From contig NZ_JBBYXK010000005.1 of the NCBI RefSeq assembly GCF_039655875.1, positions 124,001-188,000 on the forward strand: DNA of 64,000 nt, read 5' to 3'. A program made the translations under genes and the position numbers. This stretch comes from Emcibacter sp. SYSU 3D8. Lineage in GTDB: Bacteria > Pseudomonadota > Alphaproteobacteria > SMXS01. Below the pieces are notes generated by a model, which was not told where the DNA came from, ran no database searches, and saw only the letters and a list, made by a program, of their open reading frames with translations. Positions 34,447-43,026 of this stretch are shown here, one piece after another (the stretch's first letter is position 1; each line of letters starts with the position of its first letter).

Positions 34447-34815
34447 GCCCGATAGGATAGCATCGTCGTGTTGTGTCCGCCGCTAGAACATTACCCGAAC
34501 TCACGGCGCAGAGTAGCGGAGTTGGATTTGCGACTAAGCAGGGTTGCAGTAATAGTCCCTCTCGAAGCTTCAACGATGTCGACGTTGCATGCCGTTCGAT
34601 GCGAAACGGTCGCCGAAAGAAATAAAGAATCTATCGGTCTGATCAAACAATGATTCTCTACGCCTAAAGTAGTCCGTCCTTGAAGTTCTCGTCGGTGTTC
34701 AATACCGAGAACACGCCAATTTGGGTGACCACGACCGGGCTGGATGGGATGCGCCGGGGAAATCAGGCCGCTTTCCGGCGCAGCGCTGCATCGGCGGGCT
34801 CCGCCAACCGTCTGA
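34447..34815. other. AT-richer intergenic gap
   Basis: No gene is supported in these 369 nt. A plus frame at 34468-34653 has no ribosome site. Hairpin GTTCTCG-GGT / ACC-GAGAAC (34685-34712, with a two-base bulge) is the only structure. The gap may be a scar around the DUF2726 gene. Confidence 0.4.
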
Positions 34816-35643
34816 TCAGGTCCGCTTCCGGGGCGCCATGAGTTTCTGGATCTGTCGGGAATCGGCGACCAGCCTGTCCTCGCTGTCCCAGATCTCGCCG
34901 TCCTCCTCGAAGAAGCCGCGGGTCAGGAGTCTTGTGGTGAACCGGAAGCGCAGCCAGCCTGGTGCTGGCCGGCGGCGCAGATGGGTGGTCAGCTCGATGG
35001 TGGGCACCCAGCCGGTGGCGCCAACCACGTTGAAGATGGCGGGCGGCACGGCATCGGCAAACATCAGTACCGAATAGAGGTCAGGCTCCAGTCCGTCGCG
35101 AAACCGGATGTAGCCGGCCATCTCGCCAACACCGTGCGGCGTCGCACGGGCCCAGCCCATATGGGTGGGGTGGAACCGCATGTCGATGAGTTGCTGGAAA
35201 CCGGGGGACTTGCCGGCCACATAGGGATGCTCGACACAATCGTCCGGCGGCGGCAGGTCCGGTGGCGTGGCATGGACCACCGACTGACCGGTGGCGATAT
35301 CGAAATCGGTAAAGGTCGCGGTGAAATGGGTCCGCTGGACACCATCCTGGATCAGCCGCGCCAGGCCGGTCGACGTGGTCAGGCTCCGGCCCAGCAATTC
35401 GGTATGGATGTCCACCGGACCCGTCGAGGAGCGCTTCATGTAGTGGCCGGTGATGGTCAGCGGATGCGGATGCGGTACCGTCCCTGCGATGGCCCGCGCG
35501 GCGATGGCCATGAGGTAGCCGCCATTGGGTGTGCCCCCGGCAATGCCCCAGGTCTCATGGAAATGAGCGGTGAAGCGGGTGTCGTTCACCTTTTCCACGG
35601 CGGTTTCGGAATCGAAGAACGAAGGCGTGACCGCAGTCGGCAT
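34816..35643 (-). CDS. Acyl-CoA thioesterase-like protein (double hotdog)
   Basis: The 275-residue protein has the two-hotdog architecture of TesB/FadM-like thioesterases. The first domain shows HETWGIAGGTPNGGYLMAIAARA and PLTITGHYMKRSSTGP; the second shows TGWVPTIELTTHLRRRPAPGWLRFRF. It would cleave acyl-CoA thioesters. It is the last gene read from this strand after the RND operon, separated by 65 nt. The specific acyl group is unknown. Confidence 0.85.
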   Translation of the reverse strand: MPTAVTPSFFDSETAVEKVNDTRFTAHFHETWGIAGGTPNGGYLMAIAARAIAGTVPHPHPLTITGHYMKRSSTGPVDIHTELLGRSLTTSTGLARLIQDGVQRTHFTATFTDFDIATGQSVVHATPPDLPPPDDCVEHPYVAGKSPGFQQLIDMRFHPTHMGWARATPHGVGEMAGYIRFRDGLEPDLYSVLMFADAVPPAIFNVVGATGWVPTIELTTHLRRRPAPGWLRFRFTTRLLTRGFFEEDGEIWDSEDRLVADSRQIQKLMAPRKRT

Positions 35644-35708
35644 GGCGAAGGCTTCCTTTAGCTGACGGCCGACGAATTAGCGAAATTGCCGGTCGCTGGC
35701 AATGCCCG

Positions 35709-38700
35709 TCACTCGCCGGGATGCCCTGCGCCGCGATGATCCATGTCGCCCCTGGGATTGGGCGAGCCGAATGTCAGACGGCTGGCGTGCCGGCCCATCC
35801 AGGCCTGAATGTCATCGACCACCGTGAACACGACGGGCACGAACACCAGACTGAGCAGGGTCGAGGTGATCAGACCGCCGATCACGGCGATGGCCATGGG
35901 CGAACGGAATTCTGTGTCGGCGCCGATGCCGGCGGCAATCGGCAGCATGCCGGCGCCCATGGCGAGCGTGGTCATGACAATCGGCCGCGCCCGCTTGTGG
36001 GCGGCGTCGAGCAGCGCCTCGCGGCGGGAAGCACCGCGTTCGTTGCGCGAAACGATGGCGTATTCCACCAGGAGAATGGAGTTCTTCGCGGCAATGCCCA
36101 TCAGCATGAGGATGCCGATTAGGACCGGCACCGAGAACGGCTTGCCGAGGATGAGCAGCAGGCCGAAAGCCCCGCCGAACGACAGCGGCAGGGCCGTGAG
36201 AATCGTGACCGGGTAGCCGAAGTTCCGGAACAACAGCACCAGCACGAAATACATCAGCAGGATGCCGGTGATGAAGGCGAAGATGAAGCCGCTGAGCAAT
36301 TCGCCCAGATTCTCGACGTCACCCGTCGGCACCTCGAACACGCCGGCCGGCAGATTGCGCATGGCCGGCAGCGCGTATACCAGGTCGTTGGCCTCGCCGA
36401 GCGGCAGGCCGGATATCTCGGCCTCGATCAGGGCGTTGCGGCGACGGTCCAGGCGATCGATCTGCGATGGGCCGGCGCCGAAGGACACGTCGGCCACGGA
36501 AGACAGCGGCACCGAACCGCCCTGGCTTGTCGGAACCCGCAGATTACGGATCGTATCGAGACTCTCGCGCGCATCCTCGGCCAGCATCACCCGGATCGGA
36601 ATCTGGCGGTTCGGCAGGTTGTACTTGGGCAGGTTGAATTCCACGTCGCCCAGGGTGGCGATACGCACCGCCTGGGCAATGGTCTGGGTGGCGACGCCCA
36701 GCGACGCCGCCTTGTCGGGCTTGGGTGCGATCAGGATCTCGGGCCGTGCCAGATTTGCGGTCGAGGCCACGTTGGTAAGGCCCGGCAGCCCGCGCATCTC
36801 GCGCTCGAGCTGACGCGACGCCCGGGTCAGCGCCTCGGCATCGTCGCTGACCAGCGCGATCTGGAGCTTGGAGCCGCTGGAGCCATCGGCGCCGAAGCGG
36901 ACACGGACGCCCGGCACGGCCAGCAGATCCGGCCCCACAGCGGCTTCGAATTCCTGCTGCGTCAGCTTGCGCTTGCCGCGCGGAACCAGGTTGACGGTCA
37001 TTGTCGCACGGCGAACTTCGCCCTGGGTGGAGCCCCCGCCGCCCGGTCCCATAAGCGTGACCGATGTGCCCAGCGCCACATAGATGGACTCGACCTCCGA
37101 GCGCTGCATCAGCACCTTTGCCAGACCGGCGGCGACCGCATCGGTTTCGGCGAGCGTGGCGCCGGGCGGCAGTTCGATCGACATGACCGAGCGGCCTGTA
37201 TCGCTTACCGGTACGAAGTCGAACTTCATCGCCATCGCCATCGCGCCCGAAATCAGCACGATGACGAAGCCGGCGATGATGACCTTGATCCGGTGATCGA
37301 GAGCCCACGACACCAGTTTCAGGTAACGCGGCATCCAGCTGGGCTCGTCATGCTGCTGGTCCCCGCCCTTCAGCAGGTAAGCCCCCATCAGCGGCGTGAT
37401 GGTGCGCGCCACCAGCAGCGAAAACAGCACGGAGACGCATGCCGATATCGCAAAGGCGCGAAAGAACTGACCAACGATCCCCGGCATGAACCCCACGGGC
37501 GCGAAGACGGCGACAATGGTCATGGTGGTCGCCACGACGGCAAGGCCGATCTCGTCTGCGGCTTCGATCGCGGCCGGATAGGCCGGCTTCCCCGCCCGCA
37601 TATGCCGGACAATGTTCTCGATCTCGACAATGGCATCATCGACCAGGATGCCGATCGTCAACGCCAGCGCCAGCAAGGTGACGATGTTGAAGGACTGGTC
37701 GAACAACGCCATGACGGCAAAGGTCGGAATCAGCGACAGCGGCATGGCAAGCGCCGAAATCATGGTCGCGCGCATGTCGCGCAGGAACCACCAGACGACC
37801 AGCACCGCCAGCGCCGCGCCCAGCAGGAGCGCCTCGATGGACGCCAGATAGCTTTCCATGACAAATTCGTCGGCGGAGGTGACCTCCTCGATACTCACAT
37901 CGTCACGCGCCGCGTCGAGTTTGGTAACTTCCTTGCGCACCTCGCGCGCCACATGCACTTCACTGGCGCCGCGCGTGCGGATGATGCCGAAACCCACCAC
38001 TTCCTGGCCGTTGAACCGGGCCCGCGTGCGCGGCTCGGCCCAGGAATCCTCCACCCGGCCCAGGTCCGAAAGCCGGACGGTGCGTCCATCGGGCAGATTG
38101 ATCAGGCTGTCGGCCAGCCCCTTGACGGAAGCCGCGCTGCCCAGAGTACGGATCGACTGCTCCGCCGAACCGATATCCGAGCGGCCGCCCGGCAGGTTGG
38201 TGTTGATCAATCGAAGCTGCTGGCTGACGTTGCCGGCCGTGATGCCGAGCGAGGCGAGGCGCTGCGGGTCGAGCCGCACGGCGATTTCGCGGCTGACGCC
38301 GCCTTCCCTGTCGACACGGGATACACCCGGGATCGCAAGCAGCGCCTTGGCCACGTCGTTATCGACGAACCAGCTCAGCTCCTCCGGCGACATGCTTTCG
38401 GCACGAACCACGTAGGTGACCAGCTGGCCGCCGGATGCGTCGATACGCTCGACCATCGGCTCGTTGATATCCGCCGGGAGATCGGAACGAATCCCCGTGA
38501 CCGCGTTGCGGACATCATTGGTGGCGCGATCCGTATCGGTGCCGAGCTGGAATTCGACCGTGGTCACGGAAACGCCGTCATTGACCACCGAGCGGATATG
38601 CTTCACGCCACCCAGACCCGCGACCGAATCCTCGATCAGCCTGGTGATCTGGGTCTCGATCTCCGACGGCGCAGCACCGGGCTGGGTGACCGACACGATG

Positions 38701-38837
38701 ATCGCCGGCACGTCCAGGTCTGGCGTGTTGTTGATCCGCAGCATGTTGAAGCCGACGACGCCCGCGATCGTCAGCGCCACGAACAGAACGACCGTGGGAA
38801 CTGGATTCCTGATCGACCAGGACGAGAGCCGCATCAT
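35709..38837 (-). CDS. RND efflux permease (AcrB/HAE1-type)
   Basis: The 1042-residue inner-membrane proton antiporter has the RND layout: an N-terminal helix, then two large periplasmic loops and eleven more helices. FFRAFAISACVSVLFSLLVA and the GILVDDAIVEIENI motif in TM4 contain the paired Asp that carries protons. GIDLPxG-type porter signatures (ISGLPLGEANDLV) occur in loop two. It exports drugs or hydrophobic metabolites. ATG 38837 overlaps the adaptor stop (ATGA), so the two are coupled. No outer-membrane factor or regulator is adjacent; a TolC-like protein elsewhere must serve it. Confidence 0.94.
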   Translation of the reverse strand: MMRLSSWSIRNPVPTVVLFVALTIAGVVGFNMLRINNTPDLDVPAIIVSVTQPGAAPSEIETQITRLIEDSVAGLGGVKHIRSVVNDGVSVTTVEFQLGTDTDRATNDVRNAVTGIRSDLPADINEPMVERIDASGGQLVTYVVRAESMSPEELSWFVDNDVAKALLAIPGVSRVDREGGVSREIAVRLDPQRLASLGITAGNVSQQLRLINTNLPGGRSDIGSAEQSIRTLGSAASVKGLADSLINLPDGRTVRLSDLGRVEDSWAEPRTRARFNGQEVVGFGIIRTRGASEVHVAREVRKEVTKLDAARDDVSIEEVTSADEFVMESYLASIEALLLGAALAVLVVWWFLRDMRATMISALAMPLSLIPTFAVMALFDQSFNIVTLLALALTIGILVDDAIVEIENIVRHMRAGKPAYPAAIEAADEIGLAVVATTMTIVAVFAPVGFMPGIVGQFFRAFAISACVSVLFSLLVARTITPLMGAYLLKGGDQQHDEPSWMPRYLKLVSWALDHRIKVIIAGFVIVLISGAMAMAMKFDFVPVSDTGRSVMSIELPPGATLAETDAVAAGLAKVLMQRSEVESIYVALGTSVTLMGPGGGGSTQGEVRRATMTVNLVPRGKRKLTQQEFEAAVGPDLLAVPGVRVRFGADGSSGSKLQIALVSDDAEALTRASRQLEREMRGLPGLTNVASTANLARPEILIAPKPDKAASLGVATQTIAQAVRIATLGDVEFNLPKYNLPNRQIPIRVMLAEDARESLDTIRNLRVPTSQGGSVPLSSVADVSFGAGPSQIDRLDRRRNALIEAEISGLPLGEANDLVYALPAMRNLPAGVFEVPTGDVENLGELLSGFIFAFITGILLMYFVLVLLFRNFGYPVTILTALPLSFGGAFGLLLILGKPFSVPVLIGILMLMGIAAKNSILLVEYAIVSRNERGASRREALLDAAHKRARPIVMTTLAMGAGMLPIAAGIGADTEFRSPMAIAVIGGLITSTLLSLVFVPVVFTVVDDIQAWMGRHASRLTFGSPNPRGDMDHRGAGHPGE

Positions 38838-39967
38838 TTCGGACGGGCTTCGGTCTGCGCCAGTGGCAGTTCGGCGCGCTCGGGCTCGCGCGACAGCGTC
38901 ACCTTGTCGCCATCCTCGAGGAAGCCGGCGCCCTTGAGCGCCACTTCGTCGCCGGCGGCAACGCCCTTGCTGACCTCGACAAATGCCCCGACCCGATCAC
39001 CGGTGGCGACGGGGCGGAAACTGACCTCCTGGTTCTTCGACATCACGAACACGCCGGAGACGCCGTCCCGGTAGACGACCGCGGAACTGGGCACCAACAG
39101 CGCCGTGCCCTGTTCCAGCGCGATACTGGCCTGGGCGAACATGCCGGGGCGGAATCCGGCCTTGGGCGGCAATGCAATGTGGGCAAGCCCCAGCCGCGAT
39201 CGGGTATCCACACTCGGAGCGATCGAGCGGATGGTCCCGCTGGTCACCGGCAAGCCGTCGGCGCTGACCTGAACGGTCAAGCCCGGAGACAGGCTCGCAA
39301 GGGTGGTCTCGGGTATCTGCGCATCAAGTTCCAGCCGGCTGTCCCGCACGACCCGGAACAACTCGGTACCGGAGCTGACGATCTGACCGATCACGGCGCT
39401 TCGGGCCGAAATGTAGCCGTCATCCGGCGAGGTGATGCGGGTCTGGTTCAGCTTGGCGAGCGTTTCGTCGCGCGCCGCCTGAGCCACGGTGAGTTGCGCG
39501 GCGGCAGTGCCGGCAGCGGCGCGCCTGGCGTCGGCGGTCTGGCCGCTGATATGACCCTTGGGCAGCAAGTCCTCGGCACGCCTGAGATTGGCCTGGGCTT
39601 CGGTGAGGGTCGCTCGTGCCGCCGCGATATTGGCCTCGTGCTGCGCGAGTTGTGCGCGAAGCACGGAATCGTTCAGACGAGCGAGCACCTGGCCGCGCTT
39701 CACCTCATCGCCTTCCTCGACGAGCACCTCGGTAATCGCGAGACCGCCCACTTCGGCGCCGACGGGCATTTCTTCCCAGGCGACGACGGTGCCCATGACC
39801 GCGATCGTCCGTGCCAACGGCCTGGCTTTGACGGTCGCTGTGGTGATCGTCATGGCGGATCGCGCCTCGTGCTGCTCCGATGCGCCGTCGCCGCAGGCAA
39901 CGAGCACCACAGCAACTGCCGCGGCGGAGAGCATTCTGAAACTGGGAAACTGCAAAACGAGTCGCAT
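38834..39967 (-). CDS. RND efflux periplasmic adaptor lipoprotein
   Basis: The 377-residue membrane fusion protein links the permease to an outer-membrane channel. The start at ATG 39967 gives a lipoprotein signal ending LVAC (Cys27), consistent with an inner-membrane anchor. The usual order follows: beta-barrel and lipoyl half (EEMPVGAEVGGLAITEVLVEEGDEVKRGQVLARLND), alpha-hairpin (ANIAAARATLTEAQANLRRAE), second lipoyl half and membrane-proximal beta domain ending near GDEVALKGAGFLEDGDKV. Fifty upstream in-frame codons are discounted. It is followed immediately by the permease gene. Confidence 0.92.
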   Translation of the reverse strand: MRLVLQFPSFRMLSAAAVAVVLVACGDGASEQHEARSAMTITTATVKARPLARTIAVMGTVVAWEEMPVGAEVGGLAITEVLVEEGDEVKRGQVLARLNDSVLRAQLAQHEANIAAARATLTEAQANLRRAEDLLPKGHISGQTADARRAAAGTAAAQLTVAQAARDETLAKLNQTRITSPDDGYISARSAVIGQIVSSGTELFRVVRDSRLELDAQIPETTLASLSPGLTVQVSADGLPVTSGTIRSIAPSVDTRSRLGLAHIALPPKAGFRPGMFAQASIALEQGTALLVPSSAVVYRDGVSGVFVMSKNQEVSFRPVATGDRVGAFVEVSKGVAAGDEVALKGAGFLEDGDKVTLSREPERAELPLAQTEARPK

Positions 39968-40126
39968 AAGGCCCTTGAGAGTTTGGTTTGGCGTTATCCG
40001 GAACATGGCAGGCCCGGATGGACCATCAGTCGGGATGGGCTCCAAATATCGCGCATATTCCGTCAGCCCCCGCCAGCACGGAAAATTCAAAAAATAAAGC
40101 GGCCCCATCCCGTCCACGGCGAGCGA

Positions 40127-40185
40127 GATATAAGACCCGGACCGTTTACGGCCAAGAACTTATCTCTGTTACTTTCAAGATAGGT
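40127..40185 (-). promoter_or_regulatory. Candidate RND operon promoter and operator
   Basis: On the minus strand TTGGCC (40150-40155), a 17-nt spacer and TATATC (40127-40132) form a plausible promoter. Directly upstream, ACTTATCT ... AGATAGGT (40158-40185) is an inverted repeat with 8-bp arms and one mismatch, a possible repressor site. The remainder of the 341-nt gap to the MltF-like gene holds nothing further I can support. Confidence 0.5.
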
Positions 40186-40308
40186 CCGGCTTTTTGCGAA
40201 TAGCAGCCTTTCTGCAACGCAATATGGAACACGGGTTCTTCAGAAATGCACGGGCTGCCGGAATCTTCACGGATGCTTGTTATGGAAGGCGCCGTTCAAT
40301 GCTGCCGG

Positions 40309-41886
40309 TCAGCGCTGGGTGACCGCCACCGGATCCTCTTCCGGAACGCGTTCGACCGGCTCGACGGCCACGGGGCTGTTGGGTCTCGTCCGGAGGGCCG
40401 GATCGCCCACCGAAATACGGTACGCCGTATAATATTTGTAGATGTTGGAAACATATTCGACCGATTTCCGGCCGAGGGTCTGCGCGGCGGCCAGTTCGAC
40501 GTTCTGAAACCAGACATTGGGGTCGAGCCCGCTCTTGGCGGCGGCCTCGCGGATGATCTTGAGTTTCCTGGGGCCCGCATTGTACCCCACGAACGCCATC
40601 AGCGTGCGGTTCATCTGACTGATATTGGGGTCATCCAGGTATGAATCGGCTATGTATCTTAGATACTTGGCGGCTGCCTCGACATTCCGGTTGGCGTCCT
40701 TGTCGATGCCCTTGATGGCGACGACCGACGTGGAAGCCGTCGCCGGCGTGATCTGCATCATGCCGACCGGGCCATAGGGATTGCGTGCCTTCTGATTGAG
40801 GCCGGATTCCTGATAGCCCAGGGCCATCATCATCAGATGATCGAAATCGTAAGCGTCGCCATACTTCTTGAACATGTCGATGGCTCCGTTGAACTTGTCC
40901 ATCTCTCTCTGGGCGGTCGCGTTGTTCGGCAGCCTGGTTTCGCCGAGATATTTTCTCAATGAGGTTCCGCCCGCAAAGGCTTTGCCCTCGGCACGGGCCG
41001 TAAAGCCCTCGAGGAGGCGTTTGAGCTGCGGGCTGTTCTTGCGCACCGCCCATCCCAGCGCTGTGCCTCCCTTGTCCAGCAAGTCGCCGTTCACCACGAT
41101 GCCGGGGATGATCTTGCTCCAGAAGGTCGCGACATAACCATCGACTACGGCAATCTGGACAAGGCCACCGCTGACCATCTGCAGCAGATCCTCGTCCTGC
41201 AGCTCCTCGGGCGCCTTGATCAGCTTGATGGGACGCTTGCCCCGGGCCTCCAGCCTGGCGCTCAGCGCCCGCAGAGGCTCGAACGACGCGCTGGACCTGT
41301 GAATGACCACCTCGCGACCCGACAGGTCGTCCAGCTCGTCAAGCGGATCGCCGCGTTTTCGGCTGACGAGAACCGAACCGCTGTCAGGCGCCAGCGATCC
41401 GCCAAAGTCGATCTCGCCATTGTCGTCGAAAGCCAGGCCACCCGCTGCCATGTCGCCAAGCCCCGCCGTCAGGTCCGACAACAATCGCTCTTCGGGCACC
41501 GGCACGAACACCACCTTCACGCTCTTCTTGCCCGGTCCGGGTGAAGACTGCTGGTTGGCCCACTTCTCCAGCGACACGCCGAGATCGTGCACCACCCCCA
41601 TCTCCTTGTCCTTGTCGTAAAAGAACAGGGTTTTGCTGTAGGGAACGAGAATGCGGATGACCTGCCGGTCCTTCATGCCCGAAAGGTCGCCTGTCCACGG
41701 GCTGGAATCGCCATCTGGCCGTGCGGCACCAGAGGCAGACTCTGCCGGTGTTGCCTGCTGGACATTTCCCTGTTTACCGGAAGCGGTATCCGCGTATGCA
41801 GCCGGGCTACCCGCCAGAAGGCACAGCGCCAACCCGAAGGTAGCCGCCAGACGAAAAACCGCGTCACCACGTCGTGGCCGGATCAT
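40309..41886 (-). CDS. MltF-like lytic transglycosylase with solute-binding domain
   Basis: The 525-residue envelope protein has a signal peptide (cleavage near AYA|D), an SBP_bac_3-type (periplasmic solute-binding) domain over residues ~70-310 (IRILVPYSKTLFF, GGLAFDDNGEIDFG) and a C-terminal SLT transglycosylase domain. The catalytic Glu lies in LGYQESGLNQKARNPYGPVG, followed by MQITPATA and FVGYNAGPRKL. This is the MltF architecture: murein cleavage with formation of 1,6-anhydroMurNAc. ATG 41886 was chosen for the signal peptide; ATG 41943 is possible. It lies between the RND genes and an NTF2-like gene. Confidence 0.9.
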   Translation of the reverse strand: MIRPRRGDAVFRLAATFGLALCLLAGSPAAYADTASGKQGNVQQATPAESASGAARPDGDSSPWTGDLSGMKDRQVIRILVPYSKTLFFYDKDKEMGVVHDLGVSLEKWANQQSSPGPGKKSVKVVFVPVPEERLLSDLTAGLGDMAAGGLAFDDNGEIDFGGSLAPDSGSVLVSRKRGDPLDELDDLSGREVVIHRSSASFEPLRALSARLEARGKRPIKLIKAPEELQDEDLLQMVSGGLVQIAVVDGYVATFWSKIIPGIVVNGDLLDKGGTALGWAVRKNSPQLKRLLEGFTARAEGKAFAGGTSLRKYLGETRLPNNATAQREMDKFNGAIDMFKKYGDAYDFDHLMMMALGYQESGLNQKARNPYGPVGMMQITPATASTSVVAIKGIDKDANRNVEAAAKYLRYIADSYLDDPNISQMNRTLMAFVGYNAGPRKLKIIREAAAKSGLDPNVWFQNVELAAAQTLGRKSVEYVSNIYKYYTAYRISVGDPALRTRPNSPVAVEPVERVPEEDPVAVTQR

Positions 41887-42143
41887 TTCAGCGGGCTGAA
41901 CCAATGCCGCTCCTGTTACCGTCCCGGGGCGACATAAAAGCATGATGAAATGCCTCACGCCACCCCTACCGACAAGACGCAGGCGACCAGCGCCCCCCGA
42001 TCCCTGCCACGCGCCGGCCGCACCGCACGCGGCCTCCGCGGTGACCGGTGGGTAAGCGGTAATTGGGGCTTTTTCATGCCGCCCGAGACGCGGCATATGA
42101 ACCCTTCGTCAGACCGGCCAAGCCCTGTCCGGTGCCGGCCCGA

Positions 42144-42671
42144 TCAGGGACGATGCGTCATCGCGCGGTACAGGGGATGTGCCGGTGAAAGGCCTTCGAT
42201 CAATTCCAGGCCCTTCAGGCCGCCGTCCGGGCCGCCGGAGCTGGGCATCTGCTGGGCGAATTCGAGCATGGTGCGGCGCTCGGAAATCCGCCAGATCCCA
42301 TCACGCTTCTCCAGCCTGTCAAGATAACGGCTACCAAAGAAGCTCTGGTTGAAACCACCCTCGCCGTCGGACGAACGACCGCCGGCCAGACTGTTGCTTT
42401 CCGCCTCGGCCGTGTCGCCGTTCAGTTCTATGAGGATGTTGAAGACGTAGTGGAAGCGGTGAAGGCTCTGCGCCTCGATGGGCATCACCATGGTGCACCA
42501 GTCATGGGCGTTTCCGACGAAGAAGCCATAATCCACATGGGCGTCGGGGTGAAAGCACGCCTTCAACGCCGCCTCGTCGAGCCAGTCCAGCCCGCGGGCG
42601 TACCGGGCACCCAATACGTCAGCGATTTCCTGTTTGTCCCATAGCTCCTGAAGCTGCGCGTCGGTGGGCAT
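42144..42671 (-). CDS. NTF2/SnoaL-like protein
   Basis: The 175-residue protein is another SnoaL_4-type NTF2-fold member. It has an N-terminal helix LWDKQEIADVLGARYARGLDWLDEAALKACFHPDAHVDYG, then HRFHYVFNILIELNGDTAEAES and FGSRYLDRLEKRDGIW. A histidine and arginine-rich pocket is present but no activity can be assigned. It is the fourth such gene in the window and is divergent from the first TonB receptor. Confidence 0.85.
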   Translation of the reverse strand: MPTDAQLQELWDKQEIADVLGARYARGLDWLDEAALKACFHPDAHVDYGFFVGNAHDWCTMVMPIEAQSLHRFHYVFNILIELNGDTAEAESNSLAGGRSSDGEGGFNQSFFGSRYLDRLEKRDGIWRISERRTMLEFAQQMPSSGGPDGGLKGLELIEGLSPAHPLYRAMTHRP

Positions 42672-42806
42672 GTCTGTCTCTCCCTTATGCGATTCCGGCC
42701 CCCAGCCTAGCCAGAGCGACCGGTAAAATCATTCCCCAATGCTGCGCCCGCAGTCATGTCTGTAACAGATTTAACACACTCCCCAAAAAGTCAGTCCGAC
42801 CCGTAG

Positions 42807-42883
42807 AAATCACGCTTGAATGTTTGTGGAGACATATGCTCTGATTTTGGTAACATGAACATGAGCGTGCCGTCTTGGGGAGG
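42807..42883 (+). promoter_or_regulatory. Conserved upstream elements of TonB receptor 1
   Basis: AAATCACGCTTGAATGT (42807-42823) is identical to a site upstream of receptor 2. TATGCT (42835-42840) follows TTGAAT (42816-42821) by 13 nt, short for sigma-70 but within the spacing reported for some alphaproteobacterial promoters. TTGGGGAGG (42875-42883) is also shared and sits ~145 nt before the receptor start, directly before a short ORF. Confidence 0.5.
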
Positions 42884-42889
42884 GATCGG

Positions 42890-43021
42890 ATGCGCGCTGC
42901 CAGGTCTCCGAGGGGAGGAGCGCCGGCACCGCATGGCAAGCGCGCCGCATCCACTCTCACCAGCAGACGCATGACGCAAGGAATCCGGCGCAGTATCGAC
43001 CGCCGACAACAGGGGAGATGA
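42890..43021 (+). CDS. Possible leader peptide upstream of TonB receptor 1
   Basis: A 43-codon arginine-rich frame (MRAARSPRGGAPAPHGKR...) begins 6 nt after a very strong GGGGAGG site and stops 5 nt before the receptor GTG, overlapping the receptor ribosome site. It could couple translation of the receptor. The peptide is not conserved with the short frame upstream of receptor 2, so the DNA element may matter more than the peptide. It is weakly supported as a protein. Confidence 0.25.
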   Translation: MRAARSPRGGAPAPHGKRAASTLTSRRMTQGIRRSIDRRQQGR

Positions 43022-43026
43022 TCAAC

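Noticed and set aside
34468-34653. 61-residue plus-strand frame in the gap after the DUF2726 gene
   Set aside because: No ribosome site, no recognisable features, AT-rich gap.
34650-34815. Minus-strand fragments downstream of the thioesterase that read like protein C-termini (ending LRRKAA, and a piece ending NFKDGLL)
   Set aside because: Short, interrupted by a stop and without a start or ribosome site; third-position GC bias alone can make such frames look coding.
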